From contig NC_049991.1 of the NCBI RefSeq assembly GCF_000003815.2, positions 8,824,062-8,888,061 of the forward strand: 64,000 bases of DNA. The letters are read 5' to 3'. The notes below the pieces were generated by a model. That model was not told the origin of the DNA. It searched no databases and worked only from the letters and a program-made list of their open reading frames with translations. The position numbers were made by a program, and so were the translations under genes. This document shows positions 1-13,400 of the stretch, one piece after another (within the stretch, counting starts at the first letter, position 1; each line of letters starts with the position of its first letter). This DNA comes from Branchiostoma floridae. Taxonomy: Eukaryota; Chordata; Leptocardii; Amphioxiformes; Branchiostomatidae.

Positions 1-115
1 ACTTAGAGTTAGATTTTGGAATTCGAATAAACTCAAAGTCTATGGGTAACATGTGATTATGAAAATAGCAAAGATTCTGATGTAACATTTTTTGTCCCTT
101 CAAACTATGATACAG

Positions 116-239
116 GCATTACAGAAGACTGTATCCAAGTTGCGGAATGAGAGAGATGCTGCCCTGAACAGGGAGTACCAGGCACTGGAGAGGGCAGCCA
201 CATTTGAAAATGACCGAGATAAAGTACAGAGGCAATTCA

Positions 240-291
<52 letters not shown>

Positions 292-1165
292 ATGTGTGTG
301 TACATGTGTGTGCTTGAATGTATGTGTGCCAATGTGCTCATGGTATATGTTTATGTGTGTGTGTTTGTGCCCATGTGTATGCGTGTCACTGTGTGTGTAT
401 GTATTACTTTAAATTTAATCAGGTTGTGACAAGTACAATACTATGTGTATGTATTGTGTTTGCATGTATGTGTGAGTGTATGTACATGTATGTGTGTTAT
501 CCCTATATATACAATGCAGCATTATCATTATATTATGGCAATATCAAGAATTAAGATCCTCGTGATCAGTCATGCCATTTTTCTCTGAGACTGAAAGGGT
601 TGCAAAGTCGTATGGGTAAGGAGGCGAATTCTGCTTGCCTTGTCTTAAATTTCAAGAAGTATCACTGTTTAATTTAGAACAAGTCATTGGATATAAACCT
701 AGCCTTTCTTGTAAATCGGAAGACTGACAGCTGTTGCTCCTAGGTAGGGCTGGGTATCGGTACAGTGTACCGGTACAAAACCGGTTTTTCTTATTGGACC
801 GGTCCAGAAAAACCGGACCTGAAAAAATTAGGTGGACCGGATGTTGGACCGATTAGAAAATTAACAGATTATTTTATCAGGCATTCACACGTTTTGACGC
901 TTGCAGGTGGAAGAAAATAAGAAGAGTGAAGTAGAGTAGAGTTTTACAGTCAATCGTACAGGTGCAGTTAGCGTTGTAGGATTTTAAAACGTCAGTATAA
1001 GTCTAATACTCCACCAAACAGATTTCTTTGTAGTGAAATGGACCATTGGTATGAGTCATACTGCATCAGGTCCAGGTTCAGGTCCAGACCTGGACCTGAT
1101 CCTTTGGACCTGAACCGGACCTGGACCTGAATTTTCTGTACCGGTACCCAGCCCTACTCCTAGGT

Positions 1166-1199
<34 letters not shown>

Positions 1200-1460
1200 A
1201 GTCTATACAGACTATGACACTGGGTATACAGGTATACAGGTACTATATATTACACATTAATAATTTGAAATGTTTTGTTTTGTTATTCCTACAGATATTC
1301 CGTGAGACCAAAGAGAGTGAGCTCCAGGACTTGTTGCAGGCCAAGCGAGACCTGGAGAACAGGATTGTGAAGTTTGCCACAGACGAGGGCACACACGTCA
1401 TATCTGATAACATGTCTGATAACCTGTCCTATAGTGGCACTGTGGATGGAGGTTTACTAG
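116..1460 (+). CDS. NPHP3: NPHP3 coiled-coil exons (116-241, 1295-1460)
   Basis: These two exons encode a charged helical segment with heptad-like spacing (for example [12 protein letters not shown] and [14 protein letters not shown]), nearly identical to the vertebrate NPHP3 coiled coil used for oligomerisation and partner binding. The first starts in phase 0 after the acceptor at 114-115. The second starts in phase 0 at 1295 and ends in phase 1. The donor of the first exon is the first GT of a long GT microsatellite. The intron between them holds a hAT-like MITE (745-1156) and a CT repeat. Confidence 0.93.
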
Positions 1461-4400
1461 GTAGGGTATTATTTGTTTTGTATAGTTTGTATTGTATACC
1501 CGGTAAACTGCTTCATGGCAATTAACACTCCAGGGATGTACTGAGGAGTACAAGCTTATACAAATGTATTAGACAGATTTATTTGATCCATTACACTAGG
1601 ATTGATGCCCACTCATTAGATAAGTATGGCTTGATGTTTTACGTGCTCATGATCAAAGTGTGGCTATTTAATTCTTAAACACAGGACCGAGAAGAAGTTT
1701 CAAGCCAAATCTTTCTCATCCACATCTAAGTTGAATGAGGGAACAGGTCTAAGTGCCTATCCAGTTGCAAAAGCACAACATTGGGACCTGTCAAGGATTC
1801 AAACTGATCATGATTACCTCCAGGGTCAAAGTCAACAACACTAACCAAGACCACTGTGCCACTTGTTTTTGTTTGTTCGCTAAATTGGTTATTACTATTA
1901 TAATACAGCTGCGTAGGGCTGGACTAATACTAATAGAGATGGATCCCTGCTCTTAATAAAGTCCATCAAAACCCCTACTCTTATCATTAACTGTGGTGAA
2001 CGTGTGGCTCTCCTCAAATATCTTACCTCAAGCTGAACACCCGATCTCAGAGACTGCACAGATTGGTGTGCAGTTTAAATTAGGATCAATATCAGACCTT
2101 GTGACTCAAAAGCAGGATTGCTACCAAGTAAGCTGCACTGCTACTACTTTCATTATTAGTGAAACTCTTTATAGAAAAAAATAGTTTTTTGGCAACACCC
2201 CAGGGACAGAGACATTTCTTATTGCATTATTGTGCCTTATATACTAGGTAACCCTGGTGACTGGGGTACGGCCCTGGGAAGTGAACCCTCTTTGGGCAGC
2301 ACTGTGCAAATGCAGCTGGCAGTCAAGGGGCCAGAACTGGCCACAAGTCTCATCGACCTGGATGGACCGTTCACCAACATCAACAAGGGTAGGAGCTGTT
2401 AACGTTCGCCCATTACTAGTCGTGTTTTCTTACTACAGTGACAGCATTCAACAACATTCAATCTTTGTCTCTCATCAACCCTACTTACACAAGTCTGTAG
2501 CACTGCAAAGAAATTAATGGCACCCAGGAGAAACCACATTGAGTCAGACAAAACTATGATTGGGAGAATTGAATGAGATGGTTTTTCCCCTAAATGCGGG
2601 AACTCTGGTAATATTTTACCTGACAACGGTTTGGTAGTCTGTACATATACCTCCCTTTTAAGTGCTCATACTCACCACTAGGTAGAGCTGCAGTAACTAT
2701 GCTGCTCTAAACATGACTGTGAATGTTTTTGTATTTACTTTGTAATAAGCCAGTACACAGTTCAGACTGAGTGATGCAGTGTGATGCATTGTGGGTAATA
2801 TATTCTAAAATGTTTTAAACAAACATGTTTCGACATGAGTAACAAGCAAAGTATAGATGCACTGACTGTGGTCTACTAGATGAGAACTGTTTAAAACTTA
2901 CAATGTTTGTGCTGTTCAAACTGTGAACAGGCTTGTCAGTAGTTTACGGACTAATGTAATTATTTGTAATGTTGTATTACAGATGACTGGACGGCAGCGG
3001 TGTCCAGTCTGTCACAAATCACCCCACTCCTGGCCCAGACACTCCCAAGTTGTGTCTTTAAGATTTTCATCTCAGCTCCTTCAGACATGTGTGAGGAGGT
3101 ACAGATTCTGTACAAGGTAACTGACTCTTCTTCTTTTTTACTATTTGCTGTATTGCATTTGTTTGTCTGCTTCAGTGCTTGTTTGTTTGTTTTCCACATA
3201 ATTGGTAAACACTTGCATCAAGGCAAAACACTCACTTGTACAAGTATCAGCTGCATAAAACTGTATTGACAGATGATCTACTTGAACCTAGACAGACTCC
3301 TCGTTCGTTCGTTTGTTCGTCCCATAGCCTTTTAATCAGCCGTAGGCTGATTTATCAGCCGTAGGGGCAGCACAACATTATTGAAAAGGGTGGTGGGTTT
3401 TTAAACCTTCTCAAAGTATGGCTATCATCGATCATTAGACATAGGACCATAAGTTTAATTTTCTTTGAAATAAAACTACAGCCTTCTCCAGCAGCATGAA
3501 AGTTTCCTGAGATTCAAACTCAAGTTCCAGAGACACTAGATACACAGTAGATGCATGCTGCACATAAAGAAGATACTCCTTCTTTGCAGTGAGAATAATA
3601 TACATTGTCGGTAAAACTCTAACACCTCCCTTGTTTCTACAGAACCACCTACCTGCTCTACAATACAAATGTGCGTGTGATGGTCGAGTTTTAGTCACGG
3701 TGCATTTTACAGAAGAACCGTGGCATGAAGAGAACCCACAGGTATGAATGCCATTGTTGAATAACTTAAGTTTCTAGCTTTGTATAGGAAAATATACAAT
3801 GTAAACTCTTTTGTGTGAAATCGTTTCAAATCAATATATTATTCAATCAAGCAGTGAGTTCTGGCACTGAAGTATAGAAATGTTTTTGTAATTGTAGCAT
3901 ACTAAAGGGCAGTTTGAGAGGTCAAGATGTTACAGTGTATTGAAGAATGGTCTAATGCCCTTTTTGTTTAAAACTAGACACTTTGGAAACTACAAAATGC
4001 AAGAAAAAAGCAGATTCAGGGCTGCAGTCTGTTTCTGGGGTTACTAGCAGAACAAGTTGACAGGTAAGTGGTAGAAAACAAAATCAACATTCTGTCAAGA
4101 CTACAACAGATACAAATGTAGATCACCACAGTATTTGGTATAAAACATGTTTGCATGTTATAGCTTTATTTGATTCATCCAAGTCTTAAGAAAGAAATTT
4201 TATGGTCTTTTCTGAAAACATGTTAGAAAACTTTATGAAGTAGCTAGCCCTTTCAGTTACCTAACAAACCTTACAGGTAGTTAGAGCGCAATATACAACT
4301 TGCAAACAACTTGCACTTACCTGGTAATACTATATGTTTCAAATTGCATATAAAATGTTTCCCAATTTACAATTTTACATGTAACCAAGAAGTTATTTTG

Positions 4401-7400
4401 AGCACTGGTGGTTGATATGTCTTTTTCAGGTATACAGTTGAGGACTTTGAAATGAGCCACCTGACAAATCCAGGGTCTCGTCCTGCCTTATTCTGCTTCA
4501 GGGATACAACAAAACCTGGGTAGGTGGAGTTTTTTCTATGAATATTCTTTATTTTACCCAACATGGAGTGAATTTTACTAGGACTCTGTAGAACCCAACT
4601 CAATAATTGATATGATTGACAGTCCTTACCGTCACTAAAATAATACATTTGAGAGTCCATATCCGTTTTTACCAACGTGGATATATAAAATTATTATTAT
4701 AGTAGTAGTAGTAGTAGCCTTTATTGCACATTCATGCCCTATCGAGCTAAGTCCAGGCATATAGATTACACATGATGACATATAGTGTACTTTGTAACTT
4801 TTGCACATTAACAATGAAAAATCTTAAGTTTGCACTCTAACTTAAGAATCTAGCTTTTTTAAATATCTACATCGCATCATAATGATACATTTATTATGTC
4901 TCTGTAGTCATCAATTGAATTACACTAAAAATATGTACAATGTTGTCAGTTGCATCGCGATAAAATGAAGGAAAACATTCAGATTCAAAAGCTTTGGAAT
5001 ATATTTAGCATAGCAGACTTTTGAATCTTTTTTTAAGATTGAGCCTGAAAATTTGGATTAAATTACTTCACTACTGCAATACCTCTGTTGTTAAACTTGG
5101 AATCATTGCTTATCTTTTTACAGTGGCAAGTCTGGTTCTGTGGTGGAAGAAGTAGCTATGTTGAAGAAGAGGGTGAGAGACAGTGTGCCATGTAAGGTAA
5201 GGAACTAGGCTCAAGTACTATATATATCTGGAATTCAAAGAAATGACATATATCATAGTACGTATGACATGTATATCAGATGTATGACAATAGTTGTTGT
5301 CGAAAATTACATCTTCATTAAGTGGAACTTGTTGACAGAGTAATGGCATTTTTACCAAATAGCATAATACCATACGACGAAGAAGAAGACCATATAGCTG
5401 TAAACAGTGTACTATGTGGTGTGCTGTATAGATGAACAAATAAGCCACCATTAGGCATTGCCAGTTACCAAAATGTGCCAGAAAAGCTGTATAAAAGTTG
5501 TGTACTGTTATAGCAAAGGGTTAGTTATATCAGTTGAAGACTACATGTACATGCAGATACAGAACTCTTTTTTCATGGCATCGAAGGTACAAATTTCAAG
5601 AATTAAAGAATTATACATCTTCATGTAGAATTGTATGAAACATAATGACATTGACTCGTTGGTATGGGATAGGTTGATATTGATATTACGGTTATTCACA
5701 GACTTCTTATTCTTTTCTCAGATCATAGAAGACTACGTTGAGCCAAAAGTAGGTGCCAAGATGCTGTTTGATGAGATAGCCAAAATCGTCCAAATGGTAA
5801 GTAGCAAAAAAGTTGATAAAAAAATTATAATGATTGCTTTCAGCATGTTGTTTTCTTAATGTGCTTCAAGCATGCTCTCACGGAGGTTGAAGATTAGCCT
5901 GTAGTCATTATCAAATAGCAAACATGGGACTTATGAACAACTTATTATGGACCATAGTCCTCTTTTCACCCACAGTAAGTCAAATGGTCTGAAAGTGGAC
6001 TTAATCAGGGAGGGTTGCTTAATAACCGTGATCAACTGCCCCTCCCATGGACTTACTGTGGACAGGCTGGATCTGTCACCCAGCTGCCCTGCTCAGTAGA
6101 GGCCCCTGTGTGCTTCTGAAGTTGTTTCTGGATTAGTAATGCCAGATGTACCATGTAATTGAGATAGCCACAAGACTCACAGTCTGTTTACACTGTTATT
6201 GATGGTTCAGTGTGTTAGCCCCTTTTGTGCTCCTCTCAGTTCTCTGGTTGAAGAAGACCAAACATCATCTTGTTACCAAGGTTGGATTGTCCCTTAGTTA
6301 CATTTTGAGGAGTGCATCTATTATGCTTAATATATGATCCAGAATTGGGCTGTCACATCCATTCTTTTTTGGAGGGGTACCTTAAAGAGTTTACAGGTTT
6401 TGTCCACAGTTATAACTGGAAATACAACTCTGCACATATGCCAGTAATCCCCTAGAAATAATAGTGTTCATTTGCCACAGTAATGACAGCCCTCAAGTAT
6501 TACCAACAGTGTCAACACTACCCAACCAGTAGAGTGGCCAGGTCACATGATGGATCAGGCCAGCAGAACCCTGATAGGTCATGTGACCTGGCCACTCCAT
6601 ACCAAGTTGCCAAAATGAAACAAACTAAAGAATTTGTGGCTTTCTCCACACTAAGAAACAGACAAGGGAGCATTGACCAGAATCTGGGGCAGTCATTCCC
6701 TCATGAGTTGTGCTTAATTAGAAAGACATGGCCCAGTTCAGTGAAGAGAAAGGCTCTAACTTAAGACAGGGGTCATGAGGTCATGAAGCTTCTAGGTCAC
6801 TGAAAGGTCAGTTCACACTCAGACTGCTATCAGGTTTATCAAAGATGAACATGAGTATGGAAGACAGGTTGCTTCATTCCCAATCCACAGGAAATTTAAA
6901 TGATGAAATATAAATAAGCCAATTGCAAGAATCTGGAGGTATGAGACTTTTCCACAGAACTGAAGGAAATTGTAGGCACATGTAAACATGATACTCCAGG
7001 GTCCCTGGGCAGCATACAGTGGAAGTGGTCACACCAAATTAATGCTGACTCCAAATGATACCTACAGTCTACCACTGTCTCTACCCTTACATGTATGTGC
7101 CTGGCTGGCAGTGTTATGTATTCTGTAAAAAGGAGGAAATCACCAGGATTGGATTGTGCCTGTTAGTGTTAATGTTGTTCAGAGCACATCAGATACATGT
7201 AAAAATGTACACAGGTGGGGTTTGATTTTCATCATAGCTGATCATATTTGAAAAACTGAAACTTGATCCAATTACAGTGCACTTGCATCTGTATATCAAG
7301 GTACCCTGTAGAAGAACACTTTTGAAGATGTAATAAAGCCAGCAATTGCAGGGGCTCTCCTTCTCTGTGACCTCCCTCAGCAGTGCAAGTCAGCTATTAA

Positions 7401-10400
7401 AAACTCATCTGTCTTGCCTGTAATCATTAAACAAACAAAAAGGTCTGTAACCCCAGGACACTAACAGCTACTGGTCATGGTATTTCTCTATTCGCCTTTC
7501 TGTAACAATTGTCATGTAAGTAGCAATGTTTAATTTGTAGAGTCTGACTATGATGACACCAACAGCTCTCAGACATGGTAAAATGGGGTGGACTTACACT
7601 GGGACTAACTCCCCTTTTGCCAGCAGTAAGTCCACCTTCTGTCTACCTTCAGTCTGTGTTAAAACCCATGTTCGCAAGGGAGTCATGAATCAATGATATT
7701 CTCCGTGTCAAAATGCAGGTGTTACCACCACATAAAAAGCATTACGTATTTAGAATATGTCAGCAAAAGTCAAACTAGTCTAGAAAACTTTGTTGTGACC
7801 AAAAAGGGCTCTGCCCCTGAGGCGTTGCCAAAAATGGCTCTACTCCGTGGTGTCACCAAAAAATGGCTCTGCCCTTGAAAGAGATGTCCAAAAAAAATGA
7901 CTCCACTCCTGGGGTGTTGCCAAAAAGTGCAAAGATTTTGCATTGATAAAGCTGTGTATGTGTGTGTCCAGGAGTTGGGTGTTGGAGAGACAGAGGAGGG
8001 AGACAGTGGAGATGAGAGAGAAGATGAGGCCAGCTGTTTCACCTGGCTGGACCCTGATGGGAACTATGAGCAGATGGAACTCTTCAACAGTCTCACCTCA
8101 ACATGTGCAGACATTGGCTTTGAAAAGGTGTAGTGAATTACGTATAACAAAATACAAATTTAAAAAAAAATGTGTAATACATTTTTCTTGGAGTTGCAAA
8201 ATTATTATTTCCTTTTGTCAATGATAGATAAGTATCCCTGCTTATAGATCTTTTGTTGAACTTAAAAGGTTCTCCATAATGATAAAACTTACAAATTTGT
8301 TATCTTATTTTTTTTGTTTCAATGTGCATGTACATGATTGGATGCATACTAACATACAGTTCTAAATCTTTTGAATCCATGACTATTGTCCATGTACAGT
8401 ACTACAAACAGTTGAATGAGTTAGTGTCAGCACCAGGGCCGATGCCTCCCCTTCTGTTGATGGGAACAATCGGTGCAGGCAAGTCAAGCCTACTGGCTCA
8501 GTGGTAAGTGGGCAATGTGTACAACTTTGTTGTGTGGTTATTGGGTAGGCTGTCTTCGCCCATTTGTCCAGTCATCCCCCAGGAAAGGTAGCAGAACATT
8601 TCCATTTTATTCTTCAAAACCGTCACAAATCTTTAAAGACAGTCACAAAAGGCTTGCAACATTTTGAATACAACTGATGGCTCTTGTTTCTTATATGTTA
8701 CTTATTTCAATTTAATGAAGAGAGGAAAAGATTTGTGATTACATGTAACAACAAGATAACATTACCTTACAGGGCTCGAAATTCATTTTTGGGATTAGGT
8801 GCACTGGTGCACGCAGCTTAAAAAATTGGGTGCACCAAAAATTTTTGGGGTGCACCACTTAAATTTAATATGTAATAACCTAATAATGAAACTTAATTAC
8901 AAGCTATCAAATTCTTCAAGTACTATGACAGACATCTTTCTAACACTTAGATGTCAAGAATATGATGTATACTAGTATACTTTGATATCTTTACATACAT
9001 AAACGTAAGAAAATACTGTGCACCGACAGAAAATAATTGGGTGCACAGCTCCAATTTGGGGTGCACCTGGGTGCACATGCACCCAGTATTTCGAGCCCTG
9101 CCTTAAAAAGGTAGAGAAATATTCAAGTTCTATGAAAGTATTATAAACTTAAACTACCGGTATCTATTTACCAAGGCCAATATGCATAGAAGCTATGCAA
9201 AAGACAAAACGTTTCACAACAATTTGGGAAATGCACTACCCCTAGTATATTAGGTAGTTTATGGTAACTGTTGTTGATAATCTTTGTTATTTATTCATAG
9301 AACCTGATACAATTACTGTGCAATATCAACTTCTTAGCTGCTTAGTGTCCCTGTAATTCATTATGTTGTACATTTGTACTGTGCAATGAAATTTGAATTT
9401 ACTACAACAATATATTATTTTCTCTCTACAGGATAAAACAGCTCCAGCAGCGCAGCCCCCCCTGCCTGGTGCTGTACCACTTTGTCGGGTACCAGTCTTC
9501 CTCCAGTGCTGATGCTGTACACATGATCCGCTCCTTCACAGCTCAGGTACAGGGAGTAGCACATGGTTCACCCATACAAAGCTTTGTATGCTTGTTTTTT
9601 TCATATTTCAGCCATACCACAGGTATGGTGAAATATATTGTATTTGTAATCATGATGTTTCTTCTTTCTTCTTCTTCTTTCTCCTGTCAAATCTTCAAAA
9701 CACGTTATCTCTGTTGTTCTTGGACCGAATGACTTGAAATTTGGCAAGAGTGGGCCAATACTCCCAGACTTGTTCAAATTTTGCCCCTAATATGATTTTA
9801 TTGAGTTTTTTTGTCATTTTTAGACCCAAACTGTATATGTTGGACCCCTGTGCCCTGGAATTACAACCAGATGACCTGAAATTTTGCACAGAGAGGTGCC
9901 TTGATATGTCCACCAAGATCCAATAACAGGTTTGGCTGGGTGATGGTTCAAAATTCCATTTTTTTAGCAGAAGTGTTTTTGGACTGGTCTATTTTACCTT
10001 TTTCCACATGTTGTTCACTGGATCATGGAAGAGTTCATTCTTGCATGTTGAGATTTTTTAAGATTCATTTTTTGGGCTTAAGTGTGTCATTTTAAGCATA
10101 AGTGTTCCATTTTTGCACATTGGCGATTTTTGAACAGTCTATTGTTGGAGAGAGATGGCTGAAATATGCTGTACTTGCTCTCAAGCAAATGTCAACCTTT
10201 CTAGTTTTTACATTTTGTTGTTGTTGTTGTTTAGCTGATGTAGCATGTTATGTACCCATACAAAAGTCATGGCACTTGTTGTTGTTAACATTTTGTTGTT
10301 GTTGTTGTTGTTGTTTAGCTGATGCAGCATGTGATGACCCCGCCACACCTCCCCAGTGACCCCAGTCTGTTACTGGACGAGTTTCTCCGCTGGCTGGAGA

Positions 10401-13400
10401 AGGTGTCGTCCAAACAGCCCGGCGGCCTGGTGCTGGTCATCGACTCCATGGACAAATTTCAGGTTTGTTCTGCCTCAGATTATTCTGTCCATTTATTGAA
10501 AACTTAATATCTGGCCCAACTTGACAACCTGAATCTGATGCAAGGACTTAAAAAAGAAATGTGCCTGAGTTTTGAACGCTATTAACTTTATTGATACTCA
10601 TATTGCACAAGTGTGCAACATCAGTAAAATTAAATTCATGCCAACTTTCAAATTGAAGGCTTAACATTTTCTCACTGTTGGATGGTCCCCTGGTCACTTT
10701 CTTTTTTTTTCAAATTCAAGAAAAAATATGCCAACATTAGGTCTAAGGAAAAGTGAGCTTTTAAGAGATTTCAGTAATAGCCAGATATATAGAAAAAGGG
10801 TATTCTCTCAACAACTGACTAAAATGAAAAACAAGGCATCAGATAGACAGAGCAAGCCCCAACTCATTTACGCCCACAGTGCAGTGCTTTGTGAGCAGGT
10901 CATGAAGAAATGGTAACAGCTTAAGGCCTTAGAAAGGCAGGCAGCTAGAGAAACTACTACATTCTCTCACACATACAGAATTGCAGTGACTGTCATATAC
11001 ATGCCGGTGATTGCCTGTCGTGATCAAAATTTCACTTGTCTTACAGTAATTGACCTGTCTATAAGTTAATGTGTATAAGGATAATTCACATTTCTCAGTG
11101 AAAGCAGTATACCTTTTAACTCAGAGTCTTGACAATGATTTGAAGGAAAATCAACAACATGGGCTTGCAAACAGCCTTTTCTTCATGCTTGGTGCCCTTT
11201 ATCTAAACATTGCAGCATGCAGAGTCCCACACTAAGTTCCTGTTAGACCCTTTACCTGTGGACACAAGAGTCGTGGTGTCAGTCACAGAGCAGACCTGTC
11301 CACAGGCTTGGAGGTAAGCAGTGCTGTCTGGTACTAATAATATATATTACAAAAATACAATCGGCACTAATGAATGATTGAATGGATGGTTAGGTGAATG
11401 AATGGAGTAATTATTGAATGAAAAGCTTTTGATGAATGTCCTTTAAACAAGATATATCCCTTTCCTGATGCTTTCTTCATATTGTTTGTTTTTATGTTTA
11501 TGACATATATTTCTGTGTTCTTGTACGATGATGGTATCTCTCTCAGTACCTGACCACTGATTTTCTGGTAGACCCTGTGTACTCTTGTTGTTTTTGGTTT
11601 GAAGGACAGTGGATAAGTTTTATATATTATGTGGTGTCAAATTTCAGATCATGGCCAACTGTTGTCTTGGAACCTCTGAACCCAGGAGACATCAAACAGG
11701 TGATCCAGGCCAGGTGGACAACCCCAAGGTTCTCACTCACAGGGTCCCAGGTATGCAGGACGTACTGGAAACAAATGCCAAACTTCCTTGGACAAAGTTG
11801 CTAGGAAAATATTTCCTAGAAAAAGCCAGTCCAACTTTTACAGTTAGCTTTAAAAAAACTGTATGCATATAGTGACAAGATTTATTAATAATAGATAATC
11901 AATTTGTATCAAGATTCTTGAAATAGTGATTATTTTAACTTATTATGACATGGTTTATACCGTATAACATAGCATAAGCAAGACTCAGGTCTAGAACCGT
12001 GGATTGTTTTCATGCGCGTCGATGAAGGTTATAAGACATCCAGCTGGTAATAAGATATGCCAAAAAGCAGTTACACATGGACAAGCAACTTGATATGATT
12101 TTGGTTTTCAATGTGCCTGAATTTTTGTCATCTGTTACAGGAAGCCAGATTTCTGGCTCACTGCCATATCCCAGCATGCTGTAGTCCCCTTTATGTCAAC
12201 ACCTTCCTGAACCAGCTGATGAGGTGAGATCAATAATTTGAATATTGAACTCGGTCATTTGTATTGCTGTGTGACAGTTTTTTGTTGGAGGACACCAAAT
12301 TTTCTCAACTTCAGGCACATTCTGCATCAAACGTTGTGTTTTCTTGTATTGAATTGACATGATATATGAAATAGTAGATTAATCGAAGTTTAGGCCAAAA
12401 ATAGTTACTCAAGCAACTGGATATGGTTTTGAAACGGTCAGACATTTCGGATAGAATCCACTATCCTTCGTCAGTGACACTGAAGAGATCTGGAAGAAAC
12501 AGGTCTTTTATACTCTAACTATGAATGAAGACAATTTCAGATGTCCAATAGGAAAGGTTGTAATCGAAGTTTACTTGCAAGTTTATGCCCGTGGGCTAAT
12601 TGCAACATGTTACATACAGAATAAATGGTAAACATACAAAAAATAAAAGACTTTGGTATAGATGACAAAGTAAACAGTGTAATCTGCCTCACCCTTGGTC
12701 CCAGCCCTCCAAAGGATCAGATCACAGTCAGGCTGGTACCTTGGTGATACAGAATATGTGCTGTATTCTTTTATGTACATCCAGTTTCTACATTTAGCAC
12801 TGTGTCTGTCTTGTGTGCAGTTGTCAGAATGAAGACATGATGTCAGAAGTGCTTGAGGAGTGTCTGAAGACGCCCAGCGTGTCGGAGTTGTACCTCCTCA
12901 TCCTTCAGGCACTAGAAGACGAGTGTCCCGGCCACCACCACAAGTCTCTCTTTGGAAAGGTAGGCCTCTTCTTTCCCTTCAGTATTAGATTGTATGATTA
13001 TAGACAGCCATACCAGTTTATTTTCCTGGTTCTCAAACATTTTTGCATGTATGTTGGGGTAAAGCGGCGTTCCAACTGCAAATTTTCAGGTTGCGCACTG
13101 TTCTACTTGGGTTTAGAATTAAGTTGCACCAATGAAAATGCGGTACGTTGTGTTTGCAGTAGTGTACAAGTGGGTATTTTGAGCACTGTTGTATGTGATG
13201 TACTGATGATAGCTGTTGTGTGCTGACTGCAGGTGATGCTGGCCCTGCGAGCCTGTAGAAACGGCCTGTCTGAACCGGAGCTGATGGCCATCGTGCCTGA
13301 CCTGACGTGGTCCGTGTGGTCCCTCCTGTGGGACATGCTGAGTGAGGGAGGTGTGCTCTGCTGCAGGTCCGGCCTCATCACCTTCACAAACCAGGAGGTC

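Larger units (their letters stand above)
5797..7971 (+). other. Largest NPHP3 intron, repeat-derived
   Basis: This 2.2-kb intron holds no exon that I can support. It contains a strong inverted repeat (6533-6596), several words around 'agtaagtcc' in both orientations (near 5980, 6050, 7590 and 7625), and a short tandem repeat before the next acceptor (7779-7930). A 93-codon open frame at 6483-6764 has no recognisable domain and includes the palindrome, so it is not called. It is probably an old DNA transposon. Confidence 0.5.

Noticed and set aside
6483-6764. 93-codon open frame in an NPHP3 intron
   Set aside because: It runs through both arms of a palindrome and shows no domain or splice support.
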